The translations under genes were made by a program, and so were the position numbers. From positions 1,488,001 through 1,552,000 of the forward strand of contig NZ_CP048751.1 in assembly GCF_011064825.1 (NCBI RefSeq): a stretch of DNA of 64,000 bases, written 5' to 3'. The notes under the pieces were generated by a model. The model saw only the letters and a list, made by a program, of their open reading frames with translations, was not told where the DNA came from and did not search any database. This DNA is from Brevundimonas mediterranea. Its GTDB lineage: Bacteria > Pseudomonadota > Alphaproteobacteria > Caulobacterales > Caulobacteraceae. Position 1 is the stretch's first letter, and every line of letters starts with the position of its first letter. Shown piece by piece: positions 28,381 to 36,867 of this stretch.

Positions 28381-29064
28381 ATGACCCGTCGCCTGATCCA
28401 ATTGTTCGTCGGCCTGATCCTCTACGGCCTGTCCATCGCCCTGATCGTGCGCGCCGATCTGGGGCTGGACCCGTGGGACGTCCTGACCCAGGGCGTATTC
28501 GAACGGTTCGCCGGCCCGGCGGGTATCAGCTTCGGCCTGGTCGTCAACCTGATCGGTATGGCGGTGCTGGTCCTGTGGATTCCGCTGCGCCAGCGGCCAG
28601 GAATCGGCACTCTGGCCAATGTTCTGGTCATCGGCGTGGTGGCGGGGTTTGGTCTGGACTGGCTGCCGACAGACCTGGGCCTACCCGTCAGGGCCGTTCT
28701 ATTAGGTGCAGGAATCCTGCTGAACGGTGTGGCCAGCGGTGCCTATATCGGCGCGGGTCTCGGTCCGGGGCCGCGCGACGGCCTGATGACCGGGATTTTC
28801 GCGCGCACCGGCTGGCCGGTGAAATGGGTCAGGACGACGATAGAAGTGATCGTGGTGGCCGTCGGCTGGACCCTTGGCGGATCCGTGGGCCTGGGCACAG
28901 TGGTCTACGCCGTCAGCATCGGCCCGCTGGTCCACGTCTTCCTGCCGATGTTCACGATCCGGACGCCAGCTGAGCCTCAGGGCTGCAAACGGTACCCGCC
29001 GGCGTCGGTCAGCAGCAGGCGGGCCTGGCCGGGTTCGGGCTCGATCTTCTGGCGCAGGCGATAG
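28381..29064 (+). CDS. YczE/YitT-type integral membrane protein
   Basis: A 227-residue membrane protein with about five to six hydrophobic segments. Features of the YczE/YyaS family are LFVGLILYGLSIALIVRADLGLDPWDVLTQG near the N-terminus, AYIGAGLGPGPRDGLMTG and GTVVYAVSIGPLVHVFLPMF. Its function is unproven; a transport role, perhaps for vitamin B6-related compounds, has been suggested from its link with MocR regulators. The last ~29 residues (from PQGCKRY on) lie entirely within the 3' end of the oppositely oriented response regulator gene and look non-conserved. Confidence 0.85.
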   Translation: MTRRLIQLFVGLILYGLSIALIVRADLGLDPWDVLTQGVFERFAGPAGISFGLVVNLIGMAVLVLWIPLRQRPGIGTLANVLVIGVVAGFGLDWLPTDLGLPVRAVLLGAGILLNGVASGAYIGAGLGPGPRDGLMTGIFARTGWPVKWVRTTIEVIVVAVGWTLGGSVGLGTVVYAVSIGPLVHVFLPMFTIRTPAEPQGCKRYPPASVSSRRAWPGSGSIFWRRR

Positions 29065-29663
29065 ATATGGGTTTCCAGCGTGTGGGTGGTGACGCCGGCG
29101 TTATAGCCCCAGACCTCGGTCAGAAGTTCCTCGCGCGACACGGGCTTGGCGCCGGCGCGGTAGAGGTATTTCAGGATGTTGGTTTCCTTTTCGGTCAACC
29201 GCACCTTCTTGCCCTTGGCGTCCATCAGCACCTTGGCGGCGGGCCGGAACTCATAGGGGCCGATGGAGAAGACGGCGTCTTCCGACTGTTCGTGGCTGCG
29301 CAGATGGGCGCGGATGCGGGCCAGCAGGACGGCGAACCGGAAGGGCTTGGTCACATAGTCGTTGGCGCCCGCGTCCAGGCCCAGGATGGCGTCGGCGTCG
29401 GCGGCCTGGGCCGTCAGCATGATGACCGGGGTGGAGACCCCGTCCTTGCGCAGCAGGCGGCAGGCCTCGCGCCCATCCATGTCCGGCAGATCGACGTCCA
29501 GCAGGATCAGGTCGGCGCGGATCTCGCGCCCCATCCTCACCCCGTCCGTAGCGGTCGCTGCCTGCTGGGTCTTGAACTCCTCGTGGAGGTTCAACTGCTC
29601 GGCCAACGCCTCGCGCAGGTCGTCGTCGTCGTCGATGATCAATATGGTCTTGGGCGTGGGCAT
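28977..29663 (-). CDS. cenR: OmpR-family response regulator, CenR-like
   Basis: A 228-residue two-component regulator. The receiver domain (1-118) has the acidic cluster IIDDDDD, phospho-acceptor D56 (LLDVDLPDMDG), T84 and K106 (DYVTKPF). The winged-helix DNA-binding domain (about 128-226) shows TEKETNILKYLYRAG and TTHTLETHIYRLRQKIE. Receiver and linker (LRSHEQSEDAVFSIGPYEF) closely resemble Caulobacter CenR, an essential regulator of the cell envelope, as I remember it. No histidine kinase is adjacent, which also fits CenR. Its 3' end overlaps the convergent YczE gene by 88 bases. Confidence 0.85.
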   Translation of the reverse strand: MPTPKTILIIDDDDDLREALAEQLNLHEEFKTQQAATATDGVRMGREIRADLILLDVDLPDMDGREACRLLRKDGVSTPVIMLTAQAADADAILGLDAGANDYVTKPFRFAVLLARIRAHLRSHEQSEDAVFSIGPYEFRPAAKVLMDAKGKKVRLTEKETNILKYLYRAGAKPVSREELLTEVWGYNAGVTTHTLETHIYRLRQKIEPEPGQARLLLTDAGGYRLQP

Positions 29664-29743
29664 GTTCAGACAATGGCGAGGCTTGGCCCCCGCGCCAAGG
29701 CTTGGGGGTGCGAATTCACGTCGGGTTACGGCCTAGAGGCGGT

Positions 29744-30442
29744 TTAAGGTCGATTTCGTTCCCCAAACAACGCCGTTCCCACCCGGACATGGGTCGCGCC
29801 GCAGCGGATCGCAGTCTCGTAGTCGCCGCTCATCCCCATCGACAGGACCGACAGGCCGTTGCGTTCGGCCATGTCGCGCAGCAGGGCGAAATGCGGTTCG
29901 GCCGCCTGATCCGCAGGGGGAATGCACATCAGACCCTCGACCGTCAGGCCGTAGGTCCGTCGCGCCGTGTCGATCAGGGCGGCGGCGGCCTCGGGCAGGA
30001 CGCCGGCCTTTTGCGGCTCGGCGCCGGTATTGACCTGAACCAGAACGCGCGGCGATCGGCCGCGCTTCTGCGCCGCCTCGGCCAGGGCGCGGGCCAGCTT
30101 CTCGCGGTCCAGGGTCTCGATCACGTCGAACAGGACGACGGCGTCCTCGGCCTTGTTGGTCTGCAGGGGGCCGATCAACCGTAGCTCCAATCCGTCCAGA
30201 CCCGACAGCCGTTCGGTCCAGCGCGCCTGCGCCTCCTGCACCCGGTTCTCGCCGAACACCCGCTGACCCGTCGCCAGGATGGCGTCGATCGCCTCATCCG
30301 GCTGGGTCTTGGAGACGGCCGTCAGGGTGACGGCGGCGGGATCTCGTCCAGCGGCGTGGCAGGCCGCGTCGATCCGGGCGCGGACGCCGGCGACCCTTTC
30401 GGCGATGGACGGGAGGGGCGAAGCGGGGGAAGAAGGGGTCAT
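29744..30442 (-). CDS. YggS/PLPBP-family pyridoxal phosphate homeostasis protein
   Basis: A 232-residue single-domain TIM-barrel protein that binds PLP without known enzymatic activity and buffers free B6 and amino acid pools. The PLP lysine is in TAVSKTQPDEAI; other signatures are FGENRVQEA, LIGPLQTNK and the C-terminal SMGMSGDYETAIRCGATHVRVGTALFG. Its start codon (complement of 30440-30442) overlaps the ThiE-like start on the other strand by two bases, sharing CATG. The ribosome binding site AGGA lies inside the first codons of that neighbour. Confidence 0.93.
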   Translation of the reverse strand: MTPSSPASPLPSIAERVAGVRARIDAACHAAGRDPAAVTLTAVSKTQPDEAIDAILATGQRVFGENRVQEAQARWTERLSGLDGLELRLIGPLQTNKAEDAVVLFDVIETLDREKLARALAEAAQKRGRSPRVLVQVNTGAEPQKAGVLPEAAAALIDTARRTYGLTVEGLMCIPPADQAAEPHFALLRDMAERNGLSVLSMGMSGDYETAIRCGATHVRVGTALFGERNRP

Positions 30443-31088
30443 GATCCTGCCGGCCGGTTACAGCGACGACGCGCGCGCGCTCTGGGATGCGGCGACCGCT
30501 CTAAACCGCGCCGCCGCCGCTGTCAGCCCGAGCGTCGCCCGGTTGCCGCCGCTGCTGTTCTTCACCGACCCGGACCGCACGTCCCGCCCGTGGGAGACCG
30601 TGGCCCGTCTGCCGGCCGGATCGGGGGTGGTCTATCGCGCCTTCGGAGCGGCCGACGCCATCCAGACGGGCCGTCGGTTGCGGGAGGCGACGCGGGGCGC
30701 CGGGGTGAAACTGCTGGTCGGGCGAGACGCTGATCTGGCGGAGATCCTGGAAGCGGACGGGCTGCATCTGCCCGAGCGCGAGGCGAGACAGGCGCGATCG
30801 GTTGGCCGGGCTCATCCCGATTGGCTGCTGACCGCCGCCTGGCATGGGGGCCGGCCCATAACCGAAGGTCTCGACGCCCTGGTTCTGTCGCCGGTGTTTC
30901 CGGCCGGCGGCGCTTCGGCGGTAAAGCCCGCGCTGGGCGTCGCCGAATTCGGACGATGGATTCAGGATGTCGATCTGCCGGTCTATGCCCTGGGCGGGAT
31001 CGGACCGGATAATGTCGCGTCCTTGACGGGATCGGGGGCCTGCGGACTGGCCGGGGTGGAGGCGATACAGTCCGCCTTCCATAGTTGA
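30441..31088 (+). CDS. thiE: Thiamine phosphate synthase-like protein
   Basis: A 215-residue TIM-barrel protein of the ThiE/TenI family. Visible features are the first strand LPPLLFFTDPDR, the phosphate-binding C-terminal strands YALGGIGPDNVASL and GSGACGLAGVEAI, and LVLSPVFPAGG. Canonical ThiE joins the thiazole and pyrimidine halves of thiamine. The pyrimidine-binding region here is less standard, so a TenI-like or related role is possible. The ATG at 30441 overlaps the divergent YggS start; AAGGGG precedes it. No thiamine riboswitch is seen, since the upstream region is YggS coding sequence. Confidence 0.78.
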   Translation: MILPAGYSDDARALWDAATALNRAAAAVSPSVARLPPLLFFTDPDRTSRPWETVARLPAGSGVVYRAFGAADAIQTGRRLREATRGAGVKLLVGRDADLAEILEADGLHLPEREARQARSVGRAHPDWLLTAAWHGGRPITEGLDALVLSPVFPAGGASAVKPALGVAEFGRWIQDVDLPVYALGGIGPDNVASLTGSGACGLAGVEAIQSAFHS

Positions 31089-31137
31089 GCCCGTCTCGGC
31101 GCTTCGCAGAAGCCGCGCCGTCGGTGTCGATCGCGAA

Positions 31138-31533
31138 TCAGAAGTTGAAGATGGTCTCGAGCCGCACACGGGGCTGGGTTCGGCCATTGGTCTCAGGCGC
31201 CCGGGCCGGATCCGCTTCGCGCGAAGCCACAGCAGCGGCGGCGCCGACGCGCAGACGATCGTTCAGACGGTAATAGGCGCCCGCCTCGACATCGCCCCAG
31301 TCAGTCTCGCGCCCGACCGGTTGGTTCAGATTGAAATCCAAACCCCACCGACCCTGGTCGTTCAGGCGCAGACCGCGACGCTGTTGCGACGGCGCATTGC
31401 GCTGGGCGGCCTGGGCTTCCGACAGGGTGACGCTCGGCGCGCGCGTCGGCGCAGCGTTCTGGGCAAGCGCCGGCGCAGAGACGGCGAGCGCCATCGTCGC
31501 AAAAATCACAGCCGAGACATCGCCGAAACGCAT
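31138..31533 (-). CDS. ntrZ: NtrZ-like periplasmic protein
   Basis: A 131-residue exported protein: residues 1-25 form a Sec signal (ALAVSAPALAQ). The mature part has RGLRLNDQGRWGLDFNLNQPVGRETDWGDVEAGAYYRLNDRLRVG and ends in RVRLETIFNF, which looks like beta-strands. This resembles NtrZ, the Caulobacter periplasmic regulator of the NtrY kinase. No ntrXY is adjacent. The identification is from memory of the family pattern, so treat it as probable. It is convergent with the ThiE-like gene (49 bases). Confidence 0.6.
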   Translation of the reverse strand: MRFGDVSAVIFATMALAVSAPALAQNAAPTRAPSVTLSEAQAAQRNAPSQQRRGLRLNDQGRWGLDFNLNQPVGRETDWGDVEAGAYYRLNDRLRVGAAAAVASREADPARAPETNGRTQPRVRLETIFNF

Positions 31534-31904
31534 TCTGAACCCTTTGAACGCCCTCGAGTGAAGACGTCCTACCCTGAACCGACCTTGATATGGTCGTGGA
31601 CGCCGCGATTAGACACCGGGGGTCCGCCCGGTCAACGCAACGTGGTCTTGATGTCGGGGTTCCGCTGCATTGTTGCAGTGCGATGTGGCTCAAGCGTCAC
31701 GGGATTTGACGCCAAATGGAGCGTTGCTGTCAGCGACCTGTCACGGAACGGCGCAACTCGTATCGCCGCGGGGCCGCACTTCGCCTTGTCATCGCCCCTT
31801 TTGCCCGTGTTATAGAGCCACGCAGCGGCGCGAACTTACGCGCGGCGCCCTGCGCGCGTGTGGGCGAGGGCCTTCACGTCCCTGAGTTTACGGAGACTTC
31901 CTTG
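31534..31904. other. Intergenic region between NtrZ-like and DUF3576 genes
   Basis: This 371-base divergent gap has no convincing coding frame. Its right part holds a promoter-like pair, TTGTCA (31786-31791) and TTATAG (31810-31815), spaced 18 bases, about 90 bases before the DUF3576 start. A GGAAC at 31745 lacks a matching CGTT at the right distance. Confidence 0.6.
31786..31815 (+). promoter_or_regulatory. Promoter-like element for the DUF3576 gene
   Basis: TTGTCA (31786-31791), an 18-base spacer and TTATAG (31810-31815) resemble a sigma-70-type promoter. A start of transcription near 31822 would leave a leader of about 80 bases before ATG 31905. Confidence 0.45.
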
Positions 31905-32357
31905 ATGAGCCTCAACAAGGCCCTGGTTCGCGGCGTCGCCATCGCCCTGGTCTCGGGCGTCGCCCTGAGCGCCTGCTCGAGCATCCCCTTTGTCGGCGGC
32001 GACAAGAAGACCCCCAAGACGAACGTGCAGCAAGGCATCGGCGTCAACGGCTATCTGTGGCGCGCCTCGCTCGACACCCTCAGCTTCATGCCGCTGCTGA
32101 CCGCTGATCCCTGGGGCGGCGTGATCAACTACGATTGGTACACCAATCCCCAGACGCCGAACGAGCGCTTCAAGGCGACCGTCTTCATCCTGGACACCCG
32201 TCTGCGCGCCGATGCGCTGAACGTCACGGTAACCAAGGAAGTGAAGGGCGCGGACGGTCAATGGACCGCCGCCCCGGTCGCCGCCCAGACCGAGGCGGAC
32301 CTGGAAAACGCCATTCTGACCAAGGCGCGCCAACTGAACCTGTCTAACGCAGGCTGA
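31905..32357 (+). CDS. DUF3576 outer membrane lipoprotein
   Basis: A 150-residue lipoprotein. The signal ends in a good lipobox (VALSAC, C25). The mature part matches DUF3576: GIGVNGYLWRASLDTLSFMPLLTADPWGGVINYDWYTNP, then FKATVFILDTRLRADALNV and an AILTKARQL tail. The family is widespread in alphaproteobacteria near leuS and lptE, as here, and is probably an envelope protein, function unknown. The ATG at 31905 is preceded by GGAG. A structured region separates it from leuS. Confidence 0.85.
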   Translation: MSLNKALVRGVAIALVSGVALSACSSIPFVGGDKKTPKTNVQQGIGVNGYLWRASLDTLSFMPLLTADPWGGVINYDWYTNPQTPNERFKATVFILDTRLRADALNVTVTKEVKGADGQWTAAPVAAQTEADLENAILTKARQLNLSNAG

Positions 32358-32367
32358 CTTTCTGGTT

Positions 32368-32479
32368 GGCGCTGCCGCCCTTCGGGCTAGTTGAGCGCCG
32401 ATTGGTCTGAGTTCGGTCGTCGTTGAGGCGACGAGAACGCATTTTTCTTGGGCGCTGTCGTCCTTCGGGCTAGTTGAGC
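32368..32479 (+). repeat. Two 29-base direct repeats in the leuS leader
   Basis: Copy 1 (32368-32396) and copy 2 (32451-32479) share CCTTCGGGCTAGTTGAGC and differ at only two positions over 29 bases, both C-to-T. Both copies are complementary to 32484-32497. Copy 1 pairs perfectly; copy 2 pairs with two G-U wobbles. The two pairings are mutually exclusive. Confidence 0.8.
32411..32446 (+). terminator. Terminator-like hairpin 1 upstream of leuS
   Basis: Stem TCGTCG (32417-32422) with CGACGA (32429-32434), extended by GTTC/GAAC (32411-32414 with 32435-32438) across a 2-base bulge, followed by GCA and TTTTT (32442-32446). It lies 54 bases after the DUF3576 stop and is probably its terminator or an attenuator of leuS. 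Confidence 0.6.
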
Positions 32480-32502
32480 ACGGAGGGCGGCAGCGCCCTT
32501 TT
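32450..32502 (+). terminator. Terminator/attenuator-like hairpin 2 upstream of leuS
   Basis: A 15-bp stem (32450-32464 with 32484-32498, two G-U pairs), loop of 19, then TTTT (32499-32502). It ends only 8 bases before the leuS ribosome binding site AGGA (32510-32513). A hairpin this close to the start is well placed to control leuS expression. Confidence 0.6.
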
Positions 32503-32518
32503 GACTTTCAGGACGACC

Positions 32519-35068
32519 GTGGCCCGTTACGAACCCAAGACCGCCGAACCCCGCCAACAGGCCCGCTGGGCCGAGGCCTCCGCCTTCGTGACGAAGGACA
32601 CCGGCCGGCCGAAATACTATGTGCTCGAGATGTTCCCCTATCCGTCGGGCAACATCCACATGGGCCACGCCCGCAACTATGTGATGGGCGATGTGGTGGC
32701 GCGGTCCAAGCGCGCCCAGGGCTATGACGTCCTGCACCCGATGGGCTGGGACGCCTTCGGCATGCCGGCCGAGAACGCGGCCATGGAACGCGGCATCCAC
32801 CCCAAGGGCTGGACCTACGACAATATCGCCCAGATGCGGGACCAGCTGAAACTGCTGGGCCTGTCGCTGGACTGGTCGCGCGAGTTCGCCACCTGCGACC
32901 CGGAATATTATGGCAAGCAGCAGGCCTGGTTCCTGGAGCTGTATCGGCGCGGCCTGGTCTATCGCAAGGACGGGGTGGTCAACTGGGACCCGGTCGACAA
33001 CACCGTCCTGGCCAATGAGCAGGTGATCGACGGGCGCGGCTGGCGTTCGGGCGCGGTGGTCGAAAAGCGCAAGCTGAACCAGTGGTTCCTGCGCATCACC
33101 GACTATGCCGACGACCTGATCGACGGTCTGAAGACCCTGGACCGCTGGCCCGAGAAGGTCCGGCTGATGCAGGAGAACTGGATCGGTCGGTCCAAGGGTC
33201 TGCAGATGACCTGGAAATGGGCGGGCGAAGCGCCGGCGGCTTCGCCTGACGGTCTGGAAATCTACACCACCCGCCCGGACACGCTGTATGGCGCGTCCTT
33301 CATGGGCATCGCGCCGGACCATCCCATCGCCAAGGCCCTGGCGGAGGCCGACCCGGCCGTCGCTGACTTCGTCGCCAAATGCCGTGCCGGCGGCACGTCC
33401 CAGGCCGACATCGACCAGGCCGAGAAGATCGGCTGGGACACGGGCCTGAAGGCCGTCCATCCCTTTACAGGGGCGGAAATCCCCGTCTGGATCGCCAACT
33501 TCATCCTGTCCGAATACGGCACGGGCGCCATCTTCGCCTGCCCGGCCCACGACCAGCGCGACCTGGACTTCGCCCGCAAATACGGCCTGCCGGTGATCCC
33601 CGTGGTCCGCCCCGAGGGCGCCGGCGACGACTTCGCCGTGGGCGACGAGGCCTATACGGGCCCGGGCTCCATCTTCCATTCCGACTTCCTGGACGGCCTG
33701 GACATCGAGGCCGCCAAGGCCGAGGCGGTCCGCCGCATTGAGGCGGCCGGCACGGGCAAGGGCGCGACCATCTATCGCCTGCGTGACTGGGGCGTGTCGC
33801 GCCAGCGGTATTGGGGTTGCCCGATCCCGATCATCCACTGCCCGTCCTGCGGGCCGGTGGAGGTTCCCGCCGATCAGTTGCCGGTCGTCCTGCCCGACGA
33901 CGTGACCTTCGACGTGCCCGGCAATCCGCTGGACCGCCATCCCAGCTGGAAACACGTTCAATGCCCGTCCTGCGGCCAGGACGCGACGCGCGAGACCGAC
34001 ACGCTCGACACCTTCGTCGACTCCAGCTGGTATTTCGCCCGCTTCACCGACCCGACGGCGGCCGAGCCGATCAACACCGAGGCGGCGAACCGCTGGCTGC
34101 CTGTGGATCAGTATATCGGCGGGGTCGAGCACGCGGTGCTGCACCTGCTGTACGCCCGCTTCATCACCCGCGCCCTGTCCGACGCCGGCATGCTGTCGGT
34201 GAAGGAGCCCTTCGCCGGCCTGTTCACGCAAGGCATGGTGGTCCACGAGACCTATCGTCGCGAGAACGGCCAGTGGGTCGAGCCTACCGACGTCGAGCTG
34301 ACCAATGCTGACGGCGTCCGCTCCGCCCGCCAGCTGTCGACCGGCGAGACCCTGATGATCGGCGACATCGAGAAGATGTCCAAGTCCAAGAAGAACGTCG
34401 TCGCGCCCCAGGAAATCCTGGAATCGCACGGCGTGGACGCCGGCCGTCTGTTCGTCCTGTCGGACAGCCCGCCTGAGCGGGACGTGCAATGGACCCCCGG
34501 CGGGGTCGAGGGCGCCAGCCGATTCGTGCAGCGCACCTGGACCCTGTTCGACGCCTATGACGCGGGCTTCGCCGGCGAGGACAAGGCCAACGCCGAACTG
34601 CTGCGCGAGACGCACAAGGCGATCAAGGCCGTGTCCGAGGGCGTGGAGGGCTTCCGCTTCAACTCGGCCATCGCCAAGCTGTACGCCTTCGTCGCCACCG
34701 TCCGCGACAGCGCCCAGGCCGGCGGCGACGCCAAGCGTCAGGCCCTGTCGGCCCTGGCGCGATTGATCGCTCCCTTCACCCCGCACCTGGCCGAAGAATG
34801 CTGGACGCGGCTGGGTGAAGACGGGATGGTTCTGGACGCGCCGTGGCCTGTGTGGGACGCTGCGCTGGCGGCCGACGACGAGGTGGTTCTGCCCATCCAG
34901 ATCAACGGCAAGCGTCGCGCGGAAATCCGCGTGCCGCGCGGCATGGAGCCCGCCGAGGTCGAGGCCATGGTTCTGGCCGACGAGACCGTGCAGGCGCGGC
35001 TGGAGGGTCTGAGCGTGAAGAAGATCGTCGTGGTCAAGGACCGGATCGTCAATCTGGTGGCCGGCTGA
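32519..35068 (+). CDS. leuS: Leucyl-tRNA synthetase
   Basis: An 849-residue class Ia synthetase that charges tRNA-Leu. HIGH-type motif: [16 protein letters not shown] near residue 45. The CP1 editing domain lies mid-protein ([14 protein letters not shown] with the conserved T-rich stretch). KMSKS motif: EKMSKSKKN. The tRNA-binding C-terminal domain is complete. The start is GTG 32519 ([17 protein letters not shown]) because AGGA sits 5 bases upstream; a TTG at 32474 in frame would start inside a strong hairpin. The stop shares a base with the lptE start, and leuS-lptE-holA form an operon, the usual order in alphaproteobacteria. Confidence 0.96.
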   Translation: MARYEPKTAEPRQQARWAEASAFVTKDTGRPKYYVLEMFPYPSGNIHMGHARNYVMGDVVARSKRAQGYDVLHPMGWDAFGMPAENAAMERGIHPKGWTYDNIAQMRDQLKLLGLSLDWSREFATCDPEYYGKQQAWFLELYRRGLVYRKDGVVNWDPVDNTVLANEQVIDGRGWRSGAVVEKRKLNQWFLRITDYADDLIDGLKTLDRWPEKVRLMQENWIGRSKGLQMTWKWAGEAPAASPDGLEIYTTRPDTLYGASFMGIAPDHPIAKALAEADPAVADFVAKCRAGGTSQADIDQAEKIGWDTGLKAVHPFTGAEIPVWIANFILSEYGTGAIFACPAHDQRDLDFARKYGLPVIPVVRPEGAGDDFAVGDEAYTGPGSIFHSDFLDGLDIEAAKAEAVRRIEAAGTGKGATIYRLRDWGVSRQRYWGCPIPIIHCPSCGPVEVPADQLPVVLPDDVTFDVPGNPLDRHPSWKHVQCPSCGQDATRETDTLDTFVDSSWYFARFTDPTAAEPINTEAANRWLPVDQYIGGVEHAVLHLLYARFITRALSDAGMLSVKEPFAGLFTQGMVVHETYRRENGQWVEPTDVELTNADGVRSARQLSTGETLMIGDIEKMSKSKKNVVAPQEILESHGVDAGRLFVLSDSPPERDVQWTPGGVEGASRFVQRTWTLFDAYDAGFAGEDKANAELLRETHKAIKAVSEGVEGFRFNSAIAKLYAFVATVRDSAQAGGDAKRQALSALARLIAPFTPHLAEECWTRLGEDGMVLDAPWPVWDAALAADDEVVLPIQINGKRRAEIRVPRGMEPAEVEAMVLADETVQARLEGLSVKKIVVVKDRIVNLVAG

Positions 35069-35559
35069 TGCGGGGCGCGGCGGCCTTTGCGGCTCTGACT
35101 GTGCTGGGGGCGTCCCTGGCGGTCTCGGCCTGCGGCTTCACCCCGATCTACGCCGAGCCGGCCATGGGGTCGTCCCTGCGCAGGATCGCCGTATCCACTC
35201 AGGATGACCGTCTGGGCTATCGTCTGCGCGAACAGCTGGAAGACGCCTTGGCCTGGGATCAGTCGGCCACGCCCCTGTATCGCCTGACGACACAGGTCGA
35301 ACAGAGCCGCCGCTCGCTGGGCCGTCGGATCGACGATACGGCCACCCGCTACGAACTGACGGTCAAGGCCGCCTGGACCCTGACGCCGGCGGCAGGCGGA
35401 ACGCCCGTCACCGGCGTGGAGACCGTCACCACCACCTATGCGACCGCCGACCAGCCCTATGCCGCCATCGCCGCCCAGCAGGACGGCGAGGAGCGCGCCG
35501 CGGCGGAACTGGCCCGCCTGATCCGACTGGACCTCATGCAGGCGCTGTCGAACCGGTGA
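35068..35559 (+). CDS. lptE: LPS assembly lipoprotein LptE
   Basis: A 163-residue outer membrane lipoprotein that plugs the LptD barrel during lipopolysaccharide insertion. The signal ends in SLAVSAC (C22) followed by GFTPIY, the hallmark CGF-x-P-(I/L)-Y start of LptE. Further features are RRIAVSTQDDRLGYRLREQLEDAL and a helical C-terminus. The ATG overlaps the leuS TGA by one base and the stop overlaps the holA GTG by four (GTGA), giving tight translational coupling. Confidence 0.9.
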   Translation: MRGAAAFAALTVLGASLAVSACGFTPIYAEPAMGSSLRRIAVSTQDDRLGYRLREQLEDALAWDQSATPLYRLTTQVEQSRRSLGRRIDDTATRYELTVKAAWTLTPAAGGTPVTGVETVTTTYATADQPYAAIAAQQDGEERAAAELARLIRLDLMQALSNR

Positions 35560-36608
35560 TCCTCGCCAAACGCCCAGAGATCGATCGCTTTCTGAAGGCG
35601 CCCGATCCGGCTGTCCGGGCGGCCGTCATCCACGGCAAGGACCGGTCGGGCGTCGCCGAACGGGCCGAGGTCCTGTGCCGCGCGATCACGCCGGACCTGA
35701 ACGACCCTTTCAACGTCACGGTCCTAACCGACAGCGACATCGACAGCGACGAAAGCAAGCTGGAGGAGGCCCTGACGGCCATGTCCCTGATGGGCGGGCG
35801 TCGTCTGGTGCGGATCCGTCTGTCGGCGCTGAAACCCGGCGTGGACAAGGCGGTCGCCGCCGCCGTGAAGATTCATGCCGAGGGCGGCTATAACCCCGAC
35901 GCCATGCTGGTGGTCGAGGCCGACCAGCTGGGCCGCGAATCCGCTCTGCGCAAGACCGCCGAGAAGGAGGCCGGGGCCGTCGGCATCGTCTGCTACGAGG
36001 ACGAGACCGGCGACATCGCCCGCATGACCCGCGAGGCCCTGGCCGCCGACAAGGTGGGGCTGACGGCGGACGCCTTGGACCGGTTTGTCGGCCGACTGCC
36101 GCGCGAGCGGGGCCTGATGCGCCAGGAGATCGAGCGCCTGGCCCTGTTCATCGGCCCCGGCTCGGGCCGGACCATTGATGTCGAAGAGCTGGAGCAGCAT
36201 CTGGGCGTCGAACCCGACGCCTCCCTGTCCGATGCGGCGCTTCAGGCCTTCGGCGCCCGGCCCGGCCCGGCCCAATCGGGTTTGAGACGGGCCTTCGCCG
36301 AGGGTGAATCCTCGGTCCTGGCCGTGCGGTCCGCCGCCCTGCACCTGGGAAGGCTGCGCCGGATCAATATCCTGCAGGCCAATGGAGCGGGGGCCAAGGA
36401 GGCGGCCAAGGCGGCTGGGGTCTTCTGGAAGCAGGAGGCGGAGATGCTACGCCAGGCCCGGGCCTGGCGGCTGGAGGCGCTGGACGAGGTGCTGGACAGT
36501 ATCAACACCGCCGACGTCGCCACCAAGACGACCGGAATGCCGGATCAATTGATCGCCGAACGCCTGCTGCTGGAAATCGCCGGCCGCGCGCGCAGGCTCG
36601 GTCTTTAA
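35556..36608 (+). CDS. holA: DNA polymerase III subunit delta
   Basis: A 350-residue clamp-loader subunit that opens the beta sliding clamp. The sequence follows the HolA pattern: AVIHGKDRSGVAERAEVL near the N-terminus, SLMGGRRLVRIRLSA, RLPRERGLMRQEIERLALF, and a C-terminal collar domain with LGRLRRINILQANGAGAKEAAKAAGVFW. It starts with GTG 35556 overlapping the lptE stop. It is the last gene of the leuS operon; a hairpin with a 6-bp stem (36616-36621 with 36629-36634) follows the stop. Confidence 0.93.
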   Translation: MILAKRPEIDRFLKAPDPAVRAAVIHGKDRSGVAERAEVLCRAITPDLNDPFNVTVLTDSDIDSDESKLEEALTAMSLMGGRRLVRIRLSALKPGVDKAVAAAVKIHAEGGYNPDAMLVVEADQLGRESALRKTAEKEAGAVGIVCYEDETGDIARMTREALAADKVGLTADALDRFVGRLPRERGLMRQEIERLALFIGPGSGRTIDVEELEQHLGVEPDASLSDAALQAFGARPGPAQSGLRRAFAEGESSVLAVRSAALHLGRLRRINILQANGAGAKEAAKAAGVFWKQEAEMLRQARAWRLEALDEVLDSINTADVATKTTGMPDQLIAERLLLEIAGRARRLGL

Positions 36609-36644
36609 TGTCCCTCCTCCCACGAAACGGGAGGAAACGAAGCC

Positions 36645-36827
36645 TCAGCCCCGCTTCGAAGCCTTTCGGAAGGCCGGTTGGGCCATGGCGACATTCCGCG
36701 CCGAGACGCTCTTTTCCTCAGCCTTGGCGCCGACCTGGGCGTTAAAGCCATGACCCGCCTTGGCCTTCTTGGCGGCCACGGCCTGTTTCAGTTTGTCGGC
36801 GGCGGAGGGGGCGGTTTCGTCGGTCAT
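36645..36827 (-). CDS. Small basic Ala/Lys-rich protein, unknown function
   Basis: A 60-residue protein rich in Ala and Lys (KLKQAVAAKKAKAGHGFNAQVGAKAEEKS), predicted to be largely helical or disordered, with no signal. I recall similar short proteins (AADKLKQA at the start, ending in a basic KASKRG-like tail) in other Caulobacterales, but no function is known. AGGAT precedes the ATG at 36827. It lies 40 bases downstream of parB on the same strand, so it could be the last gene of the par operon. It is convergent with holA. Confidence 0.65.
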   Translation of the reverse strand: MTDETAPSAADKLKQAVAAKKAKAGHGFNAQVGAKAEEKSVSARNVAMAQPAFRKASKRG

Positions 36828-36867
36828 GGATTGATCCTAGCACGTCCTCGGCGATGAGTCTGGCGTC

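Noticed and set aside
30279..30440. Thiamine riboswitch or long leader before the ThiE-like gene
   Set aside because: The upstream sequence is the yggS coding region on the other strand, and no THI-box-like pattern was seen.
32474..32518. TTG start for leuS at 32474
   Set aside because: It lies in the loop of a strong hairpin without a ribosome site; GTG 32519 has AGGA at the right distance and matches the conserved N-terminus.
32387..34786. 799-codon minus-strand frame opposite leuS
   Set aside because: Antisense of leuS, with the typical shadow composition.
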